Part shown: positions 40,630 to 48,366 of the stretch, piece by piece
Position numbering within the stretch: position 1 is the stretch's first letter
Layout: every line of letters starts with the position of its first letter
Source: Bacillus sp. JCM 19034
GTDB lineage: Bacteria; Bacillota; Bacilli; Bacillales; Bacillaceae_D
Direction: 5' to 3'
DNA: 64,000 nt
NCBI RefSeq assembly: GCF_001310635.1
Contig: NZ_BAXR01000002.1
Location: forward strand, 124,001-188,000
The notes under the pieces: generated by a model
What the model was told of the DNA's origin: nothing
What the model saw: only the letters and a program-made list of their open reading frames with translations
The model's database searches: none
Translations under genes and position numbers: made by a program

Positions 40630-41631
40630 ATGAAAAATAATATTACGATGCGAGATATAGCAAATCGAATTGGTGTAAGTAGTGTAACGGTTTCAAAAGC
40701 ATTAAATGATAAAGAGGGAGTAAGTGATGAACTAAAGGAAAAAATAAAAACACTCGCACTAGAGATGGGTTATCGTTTTAATGCGGTAGCAAAATCAATG
40801 AAAGAAGGACTTTCCTATAACATCGGTATCATTATACCAGAGCGATATTCTGGTGGTAACTTTTATTTGAAATTTTATCAACATATTACGACAATGCTTG
40901 AACAGTATAATTATTATGGGATTTTGCAAGTTTTATCTGCTGAAGATGAACGTAAATTACAATTGCCAAGAACGTATTATGATAGTAAAGTTGATGGTTT
41001 TATCATTTTAGGGCAAATTAGTAAAAAGTATATTGATTTGCTTACAGAGAATAAAATCCCGAAAATCTTCTTAGACTTTTATACAGATCATTCTGATATA
41101 GATTCCATTATTACAGATAATTTCTATGGGGTTTATGAATTGACGAATTATCTTGTTAAACTGGGGCATAAGGATATTGCATTTGTCGGTAATATAAATT
41201 CCACTAGTAGTATCCAGGATCGTTTCTTAGGTTATTATAAATCGTTATTAGAACATAACATAGACTTAAAGGAAAACTATGTTATAAATGACCGGGATGA
41301 ACAAGGTAATTATATTGATTTAAATATACCTGACCCGCTACCAACAGCTTTCGTATGTAACTGTGATCAAATTGGCTACCATCTAATGAATAAACTAAAA
41401 GCACTAGGGTATTTTGTACCTGAAGATTGTTCGGTAGTAGGATTTGATAATGATATTTATTCAACATTAACGGAACCACCATTAACGACTGTTGAAGTTA
41501 ACATTGAGGAAATGTCTAAAGTAGCTGTTGAATTTATTATTGAAAAGGTAAAAAATGAGCATAAAAATTCAGGTCGTGTTCTAATTAAAGGTAAAATTAT
41601 ACATCGCGAATCGGTTAAACCAATTGAATAA
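40630..41631 (+). CDS. LacI-family transcriptional regulator
   Basis: ATG 40630 behind GGGGGT is preferred to the in-frame ATG at 40606. Intact, about 333 residues. The LacI helix-turn-helix and hinge are complete at the N-terminus: ITMRDIANRIGVSSVTVSKA, then LNDKEGVSDELKEKIKTLA. The periplasmic-binding-protein-like effector domain follows (DGFIILGQISKKYIDLL, then CSVVGFDNDIYSTLTEPPLT). It sits between GH42/YuxH and the epimerase operon, and a shared 13-bp motif at three nearby promoters is its probable operator. The likely inducer is a manno-oligosaccharide (inference). Confidence 0.9.
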   Translation: MKNNITMRDIANRIGVSSVTVSKALNDKEGVSDELKEKIKTLALEMGYRFNAVAKSMKEGLSYNIGIIIPERYSGGNFYLKFYQHITTMLEQYNYYGILQVLSAEDERKLQLPRTYYDSKVDGFIILGQISKKYIDLLTENKIPKIFLDFYTDHSDIDSIITDNFYGVYELTNYLVKLGHKDIAFVGNINSTSSIQDRFLGYYKSLLEHNIDLKENYVINDRDEQGNYIDLNIPDPLPTAFVCNCDQIGYHLMNKLKALGYFVPEDCSVVGFDNDIYSTLTEPPLTTVEVNIEEMSKVAVEFIIEKVKNEHKNSGRVLIKGKIIHRESVKPIE

Positions 41632-41645
41632 TCTTTCAAGGGAAT

Positions 41646-41684
41646 AAAAAGATGTTGAGAGAGACCACTTTCAACATCTTTTTT
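41646..41684 (+). terminator. Terminator after the LacI-family gene
   Basis: AAAAAGATGTTGA pairs with TCAACATCTTTTTT around a 12-base loop, ending in a T-run. Confidence 0.92.
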
Positions 41685-41722
41685 GTTTACCAACTTCTTA
41701 TAAATAACGTAGCAGCAATGTA

Positions 41723-41776
41723 TTGACAAGTAAGCGGTGTCAAGTTATTATACGAATTGTAACTTAAACGATAAAC
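41723..41776 (+). promoter_or_regulatory. Promoter of the epimerase-GH113 operon with cre in the spacer and operator site 2
   Basis: TTGACA (41723-41728), 17-base spacer, TATTAT (41746-41751). The spacer starts with AGTAAGCGGTGTCA (41729-41742), a cre with one mismatch, so CcpA would sit between -35 and -10. TTAAACGATAAAC (41764-41776), the second candidate LacI-family operator, begins 12 bases after the -10. The layout is repeated at 47303. Confidence 0.65.
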
Positions 41777-41892
41777 TAAAAGGTTTTTATTCATGTTTTA
41801 ATAAGGGTATGTCTTCATGAATTGCTTCTTTATAGAATTCACTTTATGACAGCTTGAGCAGAGCTTTTAATATGTGAGAGGAGAGAGCAGAA

Positions 41893-43086
41893 ATGAGACA
41901 ATTAGAATTACGACAACAAATTGAAAAGCATCTTACTAATGACATTTTGCCATATTGGATTGAACACACCGTTGATTATGAACAGGGTGGTTTCTATGGC
42001 TATATAGCAAATGACCAAACAATTGATATGGAAGCGAATAAAGGAGGAATATTGAATTCTCGTATCCTTTGGAGCTATTCAAAAGCATATCGAACGTTAA
42101 AAGATGTGCGTTATTTGCAAATAGCTAATCATGCTTTTTCGTTTCTAATTGAATCGTTCATAGATAACGATGAAGGCGGTATTTATTGGATGGTTGATTA
42201 TAAAGGGAATCCGGTCGATGACCGTAAGCATATATATAATCAATCTTTTGCCATTTATGGTCTATCAGAATATTATTTGGCCACTAGGAATGAAGAGAGC
42301 TTAAAAATCGCTAAAGATTTATATGAACTAATTGAAAAACACGCTTATGATAAACAGAATAAAGGATATTTGGAAGCGTTTACTCGAACTTGGGGGAAGG
42401 ATGAAAATGTAAGGCTAAGTGGAAAAGATTTAAATACAGCAAAGTCTATGAATACACACCTCCATATTCTAGAAGCATATACAAATTTATTTCGAGTATG
42501 GAAAGATAACGGCCTAAAGAACAAGCTTAAGGAATTGATTGAAGTAACAATAGCTCAAATCATTCATCCACAAACGTATCAATTTATTTTGTTCTTTGAC
42601 GAGAAATGGAGACCAGCTTCCACCGTTGTTTCATATGGACATGATATTGAAGGAAGTTGGTTATTATATGAGGCCGCGGAAGTGTTAGGTGATGAATCTT
42701 TGCTACAAAAGGTCGAAGCTGTTTCATTGAAAATGGCGGAGAAGGTGCTAGAAGAAGGTATTGACCATGATGGAAGTGTCATCAATGAGTTAGAAGAAAA
42801 CGGACATATAGATAAAGACCGAGTATGGTGGGTTCAAGCTGAATCAATGGTTGGTTTTTATCATGCATATCAACTAACAAAAGATGAGGCCTATTTAAAT
42901 GCAGTTTATCGTCTGTGGAAATATACAAAAAAACACTTGCTAGATCATGAGAATGGTGAATGGTTTTGGAAGCTAGATGAAAATAATACCGTCTATCGAG
43001 ATTTCCCAAAGGTTGAGCCGTGGAAATGTCCATATCATAATTCAAGATTTTGCTTTGAAATGCTCGAACGTATTAAAGTAGTTTAA
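41893..43086 (+). CDS. Cellobiose/mannobiose 2-epimerase (AGE family)
   Basis: ATG with GAGAGGAGAGAGCAG upstream; 397 residues, intact, usual length for the family. An (alpha/alpha)6 barrel with conserved segments GGFYGYIANDQ, ILNSRILWSYSKAYR, HIYNQSFAIYGLSEYYLATR, SMNTHLHILEAYTNLFRVW, the catalytic-histidine region SYGHDIEGSWLLYEA, and WWVQAESMVGFYHAYQLT. Converts the reducing-end residue at C2, for example beta-1,4-mannobiose to mannosyl-glucose. Co-transcribed with the GH113 gene 23 bases downstream, which points to mannobiose. Cytoplasmic, no signal peptide. Confidence 0.9.
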   Translation: MRQLELRQQIEKHLTNDILPYWIEHTVDYEQGGFYGYIANDQTIDMEANKGGILNSRILWSYSKAYRTLKDVRYLQIANHAFSFLIESFIDNDEGGIYWMVDYKGNPVDDRKHIYNQSFAIYGLSEYYLATRNEESLKIAKDLYELIEKHAYDKQNKGYLEAFTRTWGKDENVRLSGKDLNTAKSMNTHLHILEAYTNLFRVWKDNGLKNKLKELIEVTIAQIIHPQTYQFILFFDEKWRPASTVVSYGHDIEGSWLLYEAAEVLGDESLLQKVEAVSLKMAEKVLEEGIDHDGSVINELEENGHIDKDRVWWVQAESMVGFYHAYQLTKDEAYLNAVYRLWKYTKKHLLDHENGEWFWKLDENNTVYRDFPKVEPWKCPYHNSRFCFEMLERIKVV

Positions 43087-43108
43087 CAATGATAAAAGGA
43101 GCGTTGCC

Positions 43109-44031
43109 ATGAAGTTCATTAAAGGTATGACTTGGGGGTGGGTTGGTATTCGGGGTCAATGGGCAACGGATGAAGCAAAGCACTCGATGAAAGAAATGAA
43201 AGAGCGTTTAGCCATAAATTGGACAGCGATTGCATTTCAAGGTTTACAAGAAACAGCTCAATCGACAGAAATAAAATACAAAGAAGGCAATGTCGTATCA
43301 GATGATGAGATTTACTGGGCTATTAATGATGCAAAACAACTTGGTTTGTCAGTTTGTTTAAAGCCGGTTGTAAATTGTACTGACGGTACATGGAGAGCAC
43401 ACATTAATTTCTTTGACCTTGACGTTCCATGTGAACCTAAATGGTCAGATTGGTTTACGAGTTATGAGGAATTTATTTTGTATTATGCCAAAATAGCAGA
43501 AGAAACAGGATGTGAAATGTTTTGTATCGGTTGTGAAATGGTACAATCTGATCGTCGTGAACACCAGTGGCGAGAATTAATTCGCAAAGTACGTGAAGTG
43601 TACTCAGGTATTGTTACGTATAATTGTGATAAATATCAAGAGGGACAGGTGAAATGGTGGGATGCTGTTGATGTTATCTCATCAAGTGGTTATTATCCAA
43701 TTGATTCATGGGATGAGCAAATAAAGAGGATTCGCAAAGTTGTGAACAAATGGAATAAGCCGTTTTTCTTTATGGAAGCAGGTGTCCAAGTCGCGTTGGT
43801 TCACCAATGATTCCAAATGATTGGAATTTTAATAAAGGACATTGTAGCGAAGAAGCTCAGAATGAATACTTTAAAGTTATGTTTTCGCAGCTTGATGGTG
43901 AAGAGTGGTTTCGTGGTTATATGCTTTGGGATTGGCCAGCACACTTATATAAACGTGATCAAGCTTTCGCTAATGATGATTATTGCATGTATGGGAAGAA
44001 AGCAGAGAAAACAGTAAGAGATTTTTATTGA
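43109..44031 (+). CDS. GH113 beta-mannanase/mannosidase, copy A (frameshifted)
   Basis: ATG behind AAAGGAGCG. TIM-barrel family 113 enzyme: FIKGMTWGWVGIRGQWAT at the start, LKPVVNCTDGTWRAHI, acid/base glutamate in MFCIGCEMVQSD (about residue 150), nucleophile glutamate in FFFMEAGVQ (about 228). A missing base at about 43790 splits the gene: the correct frame reads C-P-S-R-V-G-S-P and then NDWNFNKGHCSEEAQ to a stop at 44029. Restored length about 308 residues, as in other GH113 enzymes. No signal peptide, so it acts on imported manno-oligosaccharides. A paralogue lies at 50576. Confidence 0.88.
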
Positions 44032-44043
44032 ACAAAATAAAAG

Positions 44044-44083
44044 AGGCACTAAAAAGAGGTTGGCTCCACCTTTTTAGTGCCTT
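44044..44083 (+). terminator. Terminator after GH113 copy A
   Basis: GGCACTAAAAAGAGGT pairs with ACCTTTTTAGTGCC (one bulge), then CTTT. It separates the epimerase-GH113 unit from the kinase gene. Confidence 0.85.
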
Positions 44084-44175
44084 TGTATAATCGACTTTCT
44101 TCAAGTTTATTCTAATATATTTATTAAGGAATAGGCGGTTACATGAAAACTGAATAAAAAGTAGGGGGGAACGGC

Positions 44176-45120
44176 TTGTATTCAATTGGGATTGATCTAG
44201 GAGGAACTCAAATACGTGCAGGATTATTTAATGAGAATGGTGAAATGATTAAGCGTAATCATACGTTAACGAAGGCAGATGAGGGGCCTGATGCCGTGAT
44301 TAAACGCCTGATTGAGATTGTTGAGACAGTTCAAACAGATCGTAAACAATCACTAGTGGGAATGGGAGTTGGCTGCCCCGGACCTCTAGATGTATTTGAA
44401 GGAACTATTCTTTCTCCACCTAATTTACCAGGTTGGGAAGGGATACCATTACGAGCGATTTTAGAAGAACATTTTCAGTTGCCTGTTTTTTTGAATAATG
44501 ATGCCAATGCAGCAGCTTTAGGAGAATATTATTTCGGAGCGGGCAAAGGTAAACAGAATGTCGTTTATATGACAATAAGTACAGGTGTGGGGACGGGGAT
44601 TATTGATAACAGTCATTTGCTGTTAGGTAATAATGGTAGTTCTGCTGAAGTTGGCCATATGATCCTAAATCCTTATGGACCATTATGTGGTTGTGGTAAT
44701 CGTGGATGCTTGGAAGCGTACACATCAGGTACTGGAATTGTTAATAGAACGATAGAAGCATTAAGACTTAGCTCTATGACAAGCATACTTAGAAATAAAG
44801 AAACACTAACTTCAAAAGATATTTTTGAGGCGGCTACACTAAATGATCCACTTGCAGTAGAAATTGTTAAAGAAACGAGAGAGTATTTAGGTGCGGGGCT
44901 ATTAAATGTCATTCATCTATATAATCCTGAAATGATTATATTTGGTGGTGGTGTTAGCAAAGTAGGAAATTACTTATTAAAGCCATCTATTGAATTTGCC
45001 AAAGAAAAGGCAATGAAACCGCTAGCAGATAACCTACTGTTTAAGATGGCTCAATTAGGTGACGATGTTGGATTAATTGGGGCTGCGGCATTAGTGAAAT
45101 ATAACAAAGCACATATATAA
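44176..45120 (+). CDS. ROK-family sugar kinase
   Basis: TTG start, 6 bases after AGGGGGG; 314 residues, intact. The ATP site is GIDLGGTQIRAGLF, with LNNDANAAALGEYYFGAG carrying the catalytic aspartate, STGVGTGI, and the ROK zinc motif CGCGNRGCLEAYTSG with its cysteines. Phosphorylates hexoses at C6; glucose or mannose/fructose cannot be told apart from motifs. Immediately upstream of mannose-6-phosphate isomerase, so mannose kinase activity is a good inference for this locus. Confidence 0.9.
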   Translation: MYSIGIDLGGTQIRAGLFNENGEMIKRNHTLTKADEGPDAVIKRLIEIVETVQTDRKQSLVGMGVGCPGPLDVFEGTILSPPNLPGWEGIPLRAILEEHFQLPVFLNNDANAAALGEYYFGAGKGKQNVVYMTISTGVGTGIIDNSHLLLGNNGSSAEVGHMILNPYGPLCGCGNRGCLEAYTSGTGIVNRTIEALRLSSMTSILRNKETLTSKDIFEAATLNDPLAVEIVKETREYLGAGLLNVIHLYNPEMIIFGGGVSKVGNYLLKPSIEFAKEKAMKPLADNLLFKMAQLGDDVGLIGAAALVKYNKAHI

Positions 45121-45234
45121 GTCTATTAATCAGATCGTGATAACAATCAAGTATATAGCTTAATTTAGCAGATGCGTGAAAATATTAGAAAATCCATTGT
45201 GACATTGATTCTATTGTTGTAAGAGGGGATAATA

Positions 45235-46197
45235 ATGTATAATGAGCCGATTTTTTTAAAGCCGAAATTCAAAGATCGCATTTGGGGTGGAACGAAGCTA
45301 AGGGATGTGTTTGGCTATACGATATCGACAGAAACAACGGGAGAATGCTGGGGGATTTCAGCACATGGGAACGGACCATCAACGATTAAAAATGGTCCGT
45401 TAGCAGGAAAGACTTTAAAGGAAGCGTGGGACGAGCATCGAGAGTTATTTGGAAATGAAAAAGGTGATCAGTTTCCGTTATTAGTAAAAATATTAGATGC
45501 TAATAAAGATTTATCAGTTCAAGTTCATCCGAATGATGAATACGCTCAAATTTATGAAAATGGTGAGCTTGGGAAAACTGAATGCTGGTATGTGATAGAT
45601 TGTGAGGAAGGAGCAGAGTTGATAGTAGGACATCATGCACAAACGAAAGAAGAGTTTGTTGGTATGATCGAAAGGGGAGAATGGAACCAATTATTGAAAA
45701 AGGTATCTATCTCACCAGGAGACTTTTATTACGTTCCAAGTGGCACCGTACATGCGATTGGGAAGGGGACGTTGATTCTTGAAACACAGCAAAGCTCTGA
45801 TACGACTTATCGTGTTTATGATTACGACCGAACAGATGATCAAGGGAATAAACGTGAACTACATCTAAAACAATCAATTGATGTGACGACGATTCCTCAC
45901 CAAGATATTCCTTTAAAACAAACGAAATCGATAAATCAAGGTTTGACAGAGATAAAACTTGTTTCGCAAAAATATTTTACAGTGTTTCATGGGTTATTAG
46001 ACGGATCCTATAAAGCAGAGAATAAAGATGACTATTTATTAGTAAGTGTTATTAGCGGTAAAGGTGAAATTGTAACGGGAGGAAACTCTTATTCGTTTTC
46101 AAAAGGTTCTCATTTTATTATTCCAGCATCTGTAAAGGATTATGAATTAATCGGAAATGCTGAAATTATTTATTCTTACTCAAATAAAATAAAGTAG
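45235..46197 (+). CDS. manA: Mannose-6-phosphate isomerase, class I
   Basis: ATG behind AGAGGGGAT; 320 residues, intact, the usual Bacillus length. FLKPKFKDRIWGGTKLRDVF opens the protein. Zinc-binding residues lie in LSVQVHPNDEYAQ (Q-x-H), KTECWYVID (E), and VPSGTVHAIGKGT (H). Interconverts mannose-6-P and fructose-6-P, feeding mannose into glycolysis. The next gene starts ten bases after its stop, so kinase, isomerase and esterase look like one transcription unit. Confidence 0.93.
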   Translation: MYNEPIFLKPKFKDRIWGGTKLRDVFGYTISTETTGECWGISAHGNGPSTIKNGPLAGKTLKEAWDEHRELFGNEKGDQFPLLVKILDANKDLSVQVHPNDEYAQIYENGELGKTECWYVIDCEEGAELIVGHHAQTKEEFVGMIERGEWNQLLKKVSISPGDFYYVPSGTVHAIGKGTLILETQQSSDTTYRVYDYDRTDDQGNKRELHLKQSIDVTTIPHQDIPLKQTKSINQGLTEIKLVSQKYFTVFHGLLDGSYKAENKDDYLLVSVISGKGEIVTGGNSYSFSKGSHFIIPASVKDYELIGNAEIIYSYSNKIK

Positions 46198-46207
46198 GTG
46201 GAAGAAC

Positions 46208-47169
46208 ATGCCATTGATTGATATGCCAATTGAAGAATTAGTTAAGTACGAAGGAACAAACCCAAAGCCAGATGATTTTGATTTATATTGGGAAAGAGCG
46301 TTAAAGGAAATGAAAGCTGTCGATTCTCAAGTAGAATTAGTACCTAGTGATTTTCAGGTACCATTTGCAGAGTGTTATCACTTATATTTTACTGGTGTAA
46401 GAGGAGCGAGAATTCATTGTAAGTATGTGAAGCCCAAGAATGGACAAAAGCCACATCCAGCTGTTATTCAATTCCATGGTTATACTAGTAATTCGGGAGA
46501 ATGGGCAGGATTATTGAGCTTTGCATCGTTGGGTTATTCGGTTGTTGCAATGGATGTACGTGGACAAGGGGGGTATTCAGAAGATACAGGTGGTGTGAAG
46601 GGGAATACACATCAAGGTCATATTATTCGTGGTTTAGATAATCAAGGAGCAGACGACTTATTGTTTCGCCATATCTTTTTAGATACCGCACAAATTGCTC
46701 GTATTGTGATGGAATTACCAGAAGTGGATGAAGAGAAAGTAATAGCAACAGGTTGGTCTCAAGGTGGAGCCTTAACATTGGCTTGTGCCGCACTGGAACC
46801 TCGAATAAAAAAGCAGCACCTGTCTACCCGTTTTTAAGTGATTATAAAAGAGTATGGGAAATGGATTTAGCTAAAGATGCTTATCATGAACTTAAAACGT
46901 ATTTTCGACATTTTGATCCGCAGCATAAAAGAGAAAATGAGATTTTCAGAAAGCTTGGCTACATTGATATACAGCATTTAGCACCTAGAATAAAAGCAGA
47001 TGTATTAATGGCGATCGGACTAATGGATACAGTTTGCCCACCATCAACTCAATTTGCCGTATTTAATAAGATTCAATCGTCGAAATGCTATGAACTATAC
47101 CAAGACTTTGGACATGAAGAGTTACCAGGCCATCCTGATCGTATTATTCAATATATTCTAGATATATAA
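46208..47169 (+). CDS. Acetyl esterase of the CE7 (AXE1/cephalosporin-C deacetylase) family (frameshifted)
   Basis: ATG with GTGGAAG upstream, ten bases after manA. Family marks: [27 protein letters not shown], nucleophile serine in GWSQGGAL, aspartate in [11 protein letters not shown], histidine in [10 protein letters not shown] missing base at about 46808 splits it (RIKK, then [10 protein letters not shown]); restored length about 320 residues, the size of hexameric CE7 enzymes. Cytoplasmic; probably removes acetyl groups from imported oligosaccharides, as plant mannans are often acetylated (inference). Confidence 0.9.
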
Positions 47170-47183
47170 TGGCTGTTTTGTAA

Positions 47184-47219
47184 GGGGTGTCTTAAAAGAA
47201 TCGCTTTTGAGACACCTCG
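47184..47219 (+). terminator. Hairpin after the CE7 esterase gene
   Basis: AGGGGTGTCTTAAAAG pairs with CTTTTGAGACACCTC around a short loop. A T-run is lacking, so termination may be partial or Rho-assisted. Confidence 0.6.
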
Positions 47220-47302
47220 ATGTAATCGGCATAAAAATTGGATGCTAGGATTACATGGGGAAGATTGTAAGCTGCATTAATAACTGAATTTGACATTGGT
47301 GG

Positions 47303-47359
47303 TTGACACGTAAGCGCTACCATTATAAGATGTGGTTATGGGGAACTTTAACGATTACC
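47303..47359 (+). promoter_or_regulatory. Promoter of the SDR-GH36-GH113 operon with cre-like spacer and operator site 3
   Basis: TTGACA (47303-47308), 17-base spacer, TAAGAT (47326-47331). The spacer CGTAAGCGCTACCA is a cre with two mismatches. TTTAACGATTACC (47347-47359) matches operator site 1 at ten of 13 positions and lies just after the transcription start. Same architecture as the promoter at 41723. Confidence 0.6.
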
Positions 47360-47510
47360 TTACAAAATAACCTAGATAGTTTTCATTATGATAACTACAA
47401 ATAATTTAATAGAGTCCATGTAATAAAATAACTTAACTAGGTGCTAAATGTTTATACATATGGAGATTCAGAAGGTTCAATAAAATAATATAATGACTGC
47501 TACTCAAAAC

Positions 47511-47556
47511 GGGGCCAAGGAACAACGGGATGTTGTCCATTGAGGCTCCTTTTTTA
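47511..47556 (+). terminator. Terminator inside the leader of the SDR-GH36 operon
   Basis: GGGGCCAAGGAACAAC pairs with GTTGTCCATTGAGGCTCC (small internal loop), then a T-run. It lies 180 bases downstream of the predicted promoter and 80 bases before the SDR start, so it would stop leader transcription unless read through. Confidence 0.75.
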
Positions 47557-47637
47557 TAAAGGCGTGGCTGCTTTCAGTTGAGTAAATATCATCTGTAATG
47601 TTGGTAGTCAACGTTTAAACTATGGGAGGATAGTTAT

Positions 47638-48323
47638 ATGAATATCTTTTTGACAGGTGTTAACAGAGGTCTTGGTTTTGAAATAGCTAAAAGTGCGATC
47701 GATAAAGGTCATACAGTTATTGGAGCTGTTCGACAATTTGCTGATAAAAAGCTAGTAAGGGCGTTAGACGAGAATCGTATCATCCTATATGAAGGTGATA
47801 TAACAAATGAACTATTTATAAAACAAGTAGCTGATGATTTACAGGAAAAACAAATATGTATTGATATTCTGATCAACAACGCAGCTGTTCTTGTTGGAAG
47901 AGAACAAACGATAGAACAATTGTCAATGGAAGACTTTAAACATACGTTAGATGTTAATCTTGTTGCCCCCATTCAAATAACAAAGCATTTTCTTAAACTA
48001 ATGCCAGAAAATTCAGGAGTAATTATAAACATTTCTTCGGAAGCGGGTAGTATCACAAATGCGTATGGTGGTGACTTTTCATATGCGATTTCTAAAGCCG
48101 CATTGAATATGTTTACAAAGCAAATGAAAGCGTTAACTAATGAACATAATTACACTGTTTATGCGATCCATCCAGGTTGGATGAAGACGGATATGGGTGG
48201 TGGGCTAGCACCGTTACAACCGAGTGAAAGTGCTAGAGCCATTCTATCGATAGCCTTAGGTGATAAAAAATCGCTAACGATTCGTTTTTTATTAATTATG
48301 AAGGTGCTGAGATGAAGATTTAA
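47638..48323 (+). CDS. Short-chain dehydrogenase/reductase (frameshifted at the end)
   Basis: ATG with GGGAGGAT upstream. Rossmann start IFLTGVNRGLGFEIA (T-G-x3-G-x-G), DILINNAAV, the catalytic serine in IINISSEAGS and the active-site pair in FSYAISKAAL (Y-x-x-x-K), then HPGWMKTDMGG. A missing base near 48270 gives a false ending; the corrected end is FFINYEGAEMKI with TAA at 48321, a standard SDR C-terminus. Length about 228 residues. Its place ahead of alpha-galactosidase in a sugar operon is unusual; perhaps it acts on an oxidised or rare sugar, but the substrate is unknown. Confidence 0.85.
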
Positions 48324-48366
48324 AAATGTGTGAAGAACACTGAGTAGAGGATAAGGAGAGTGGAAA

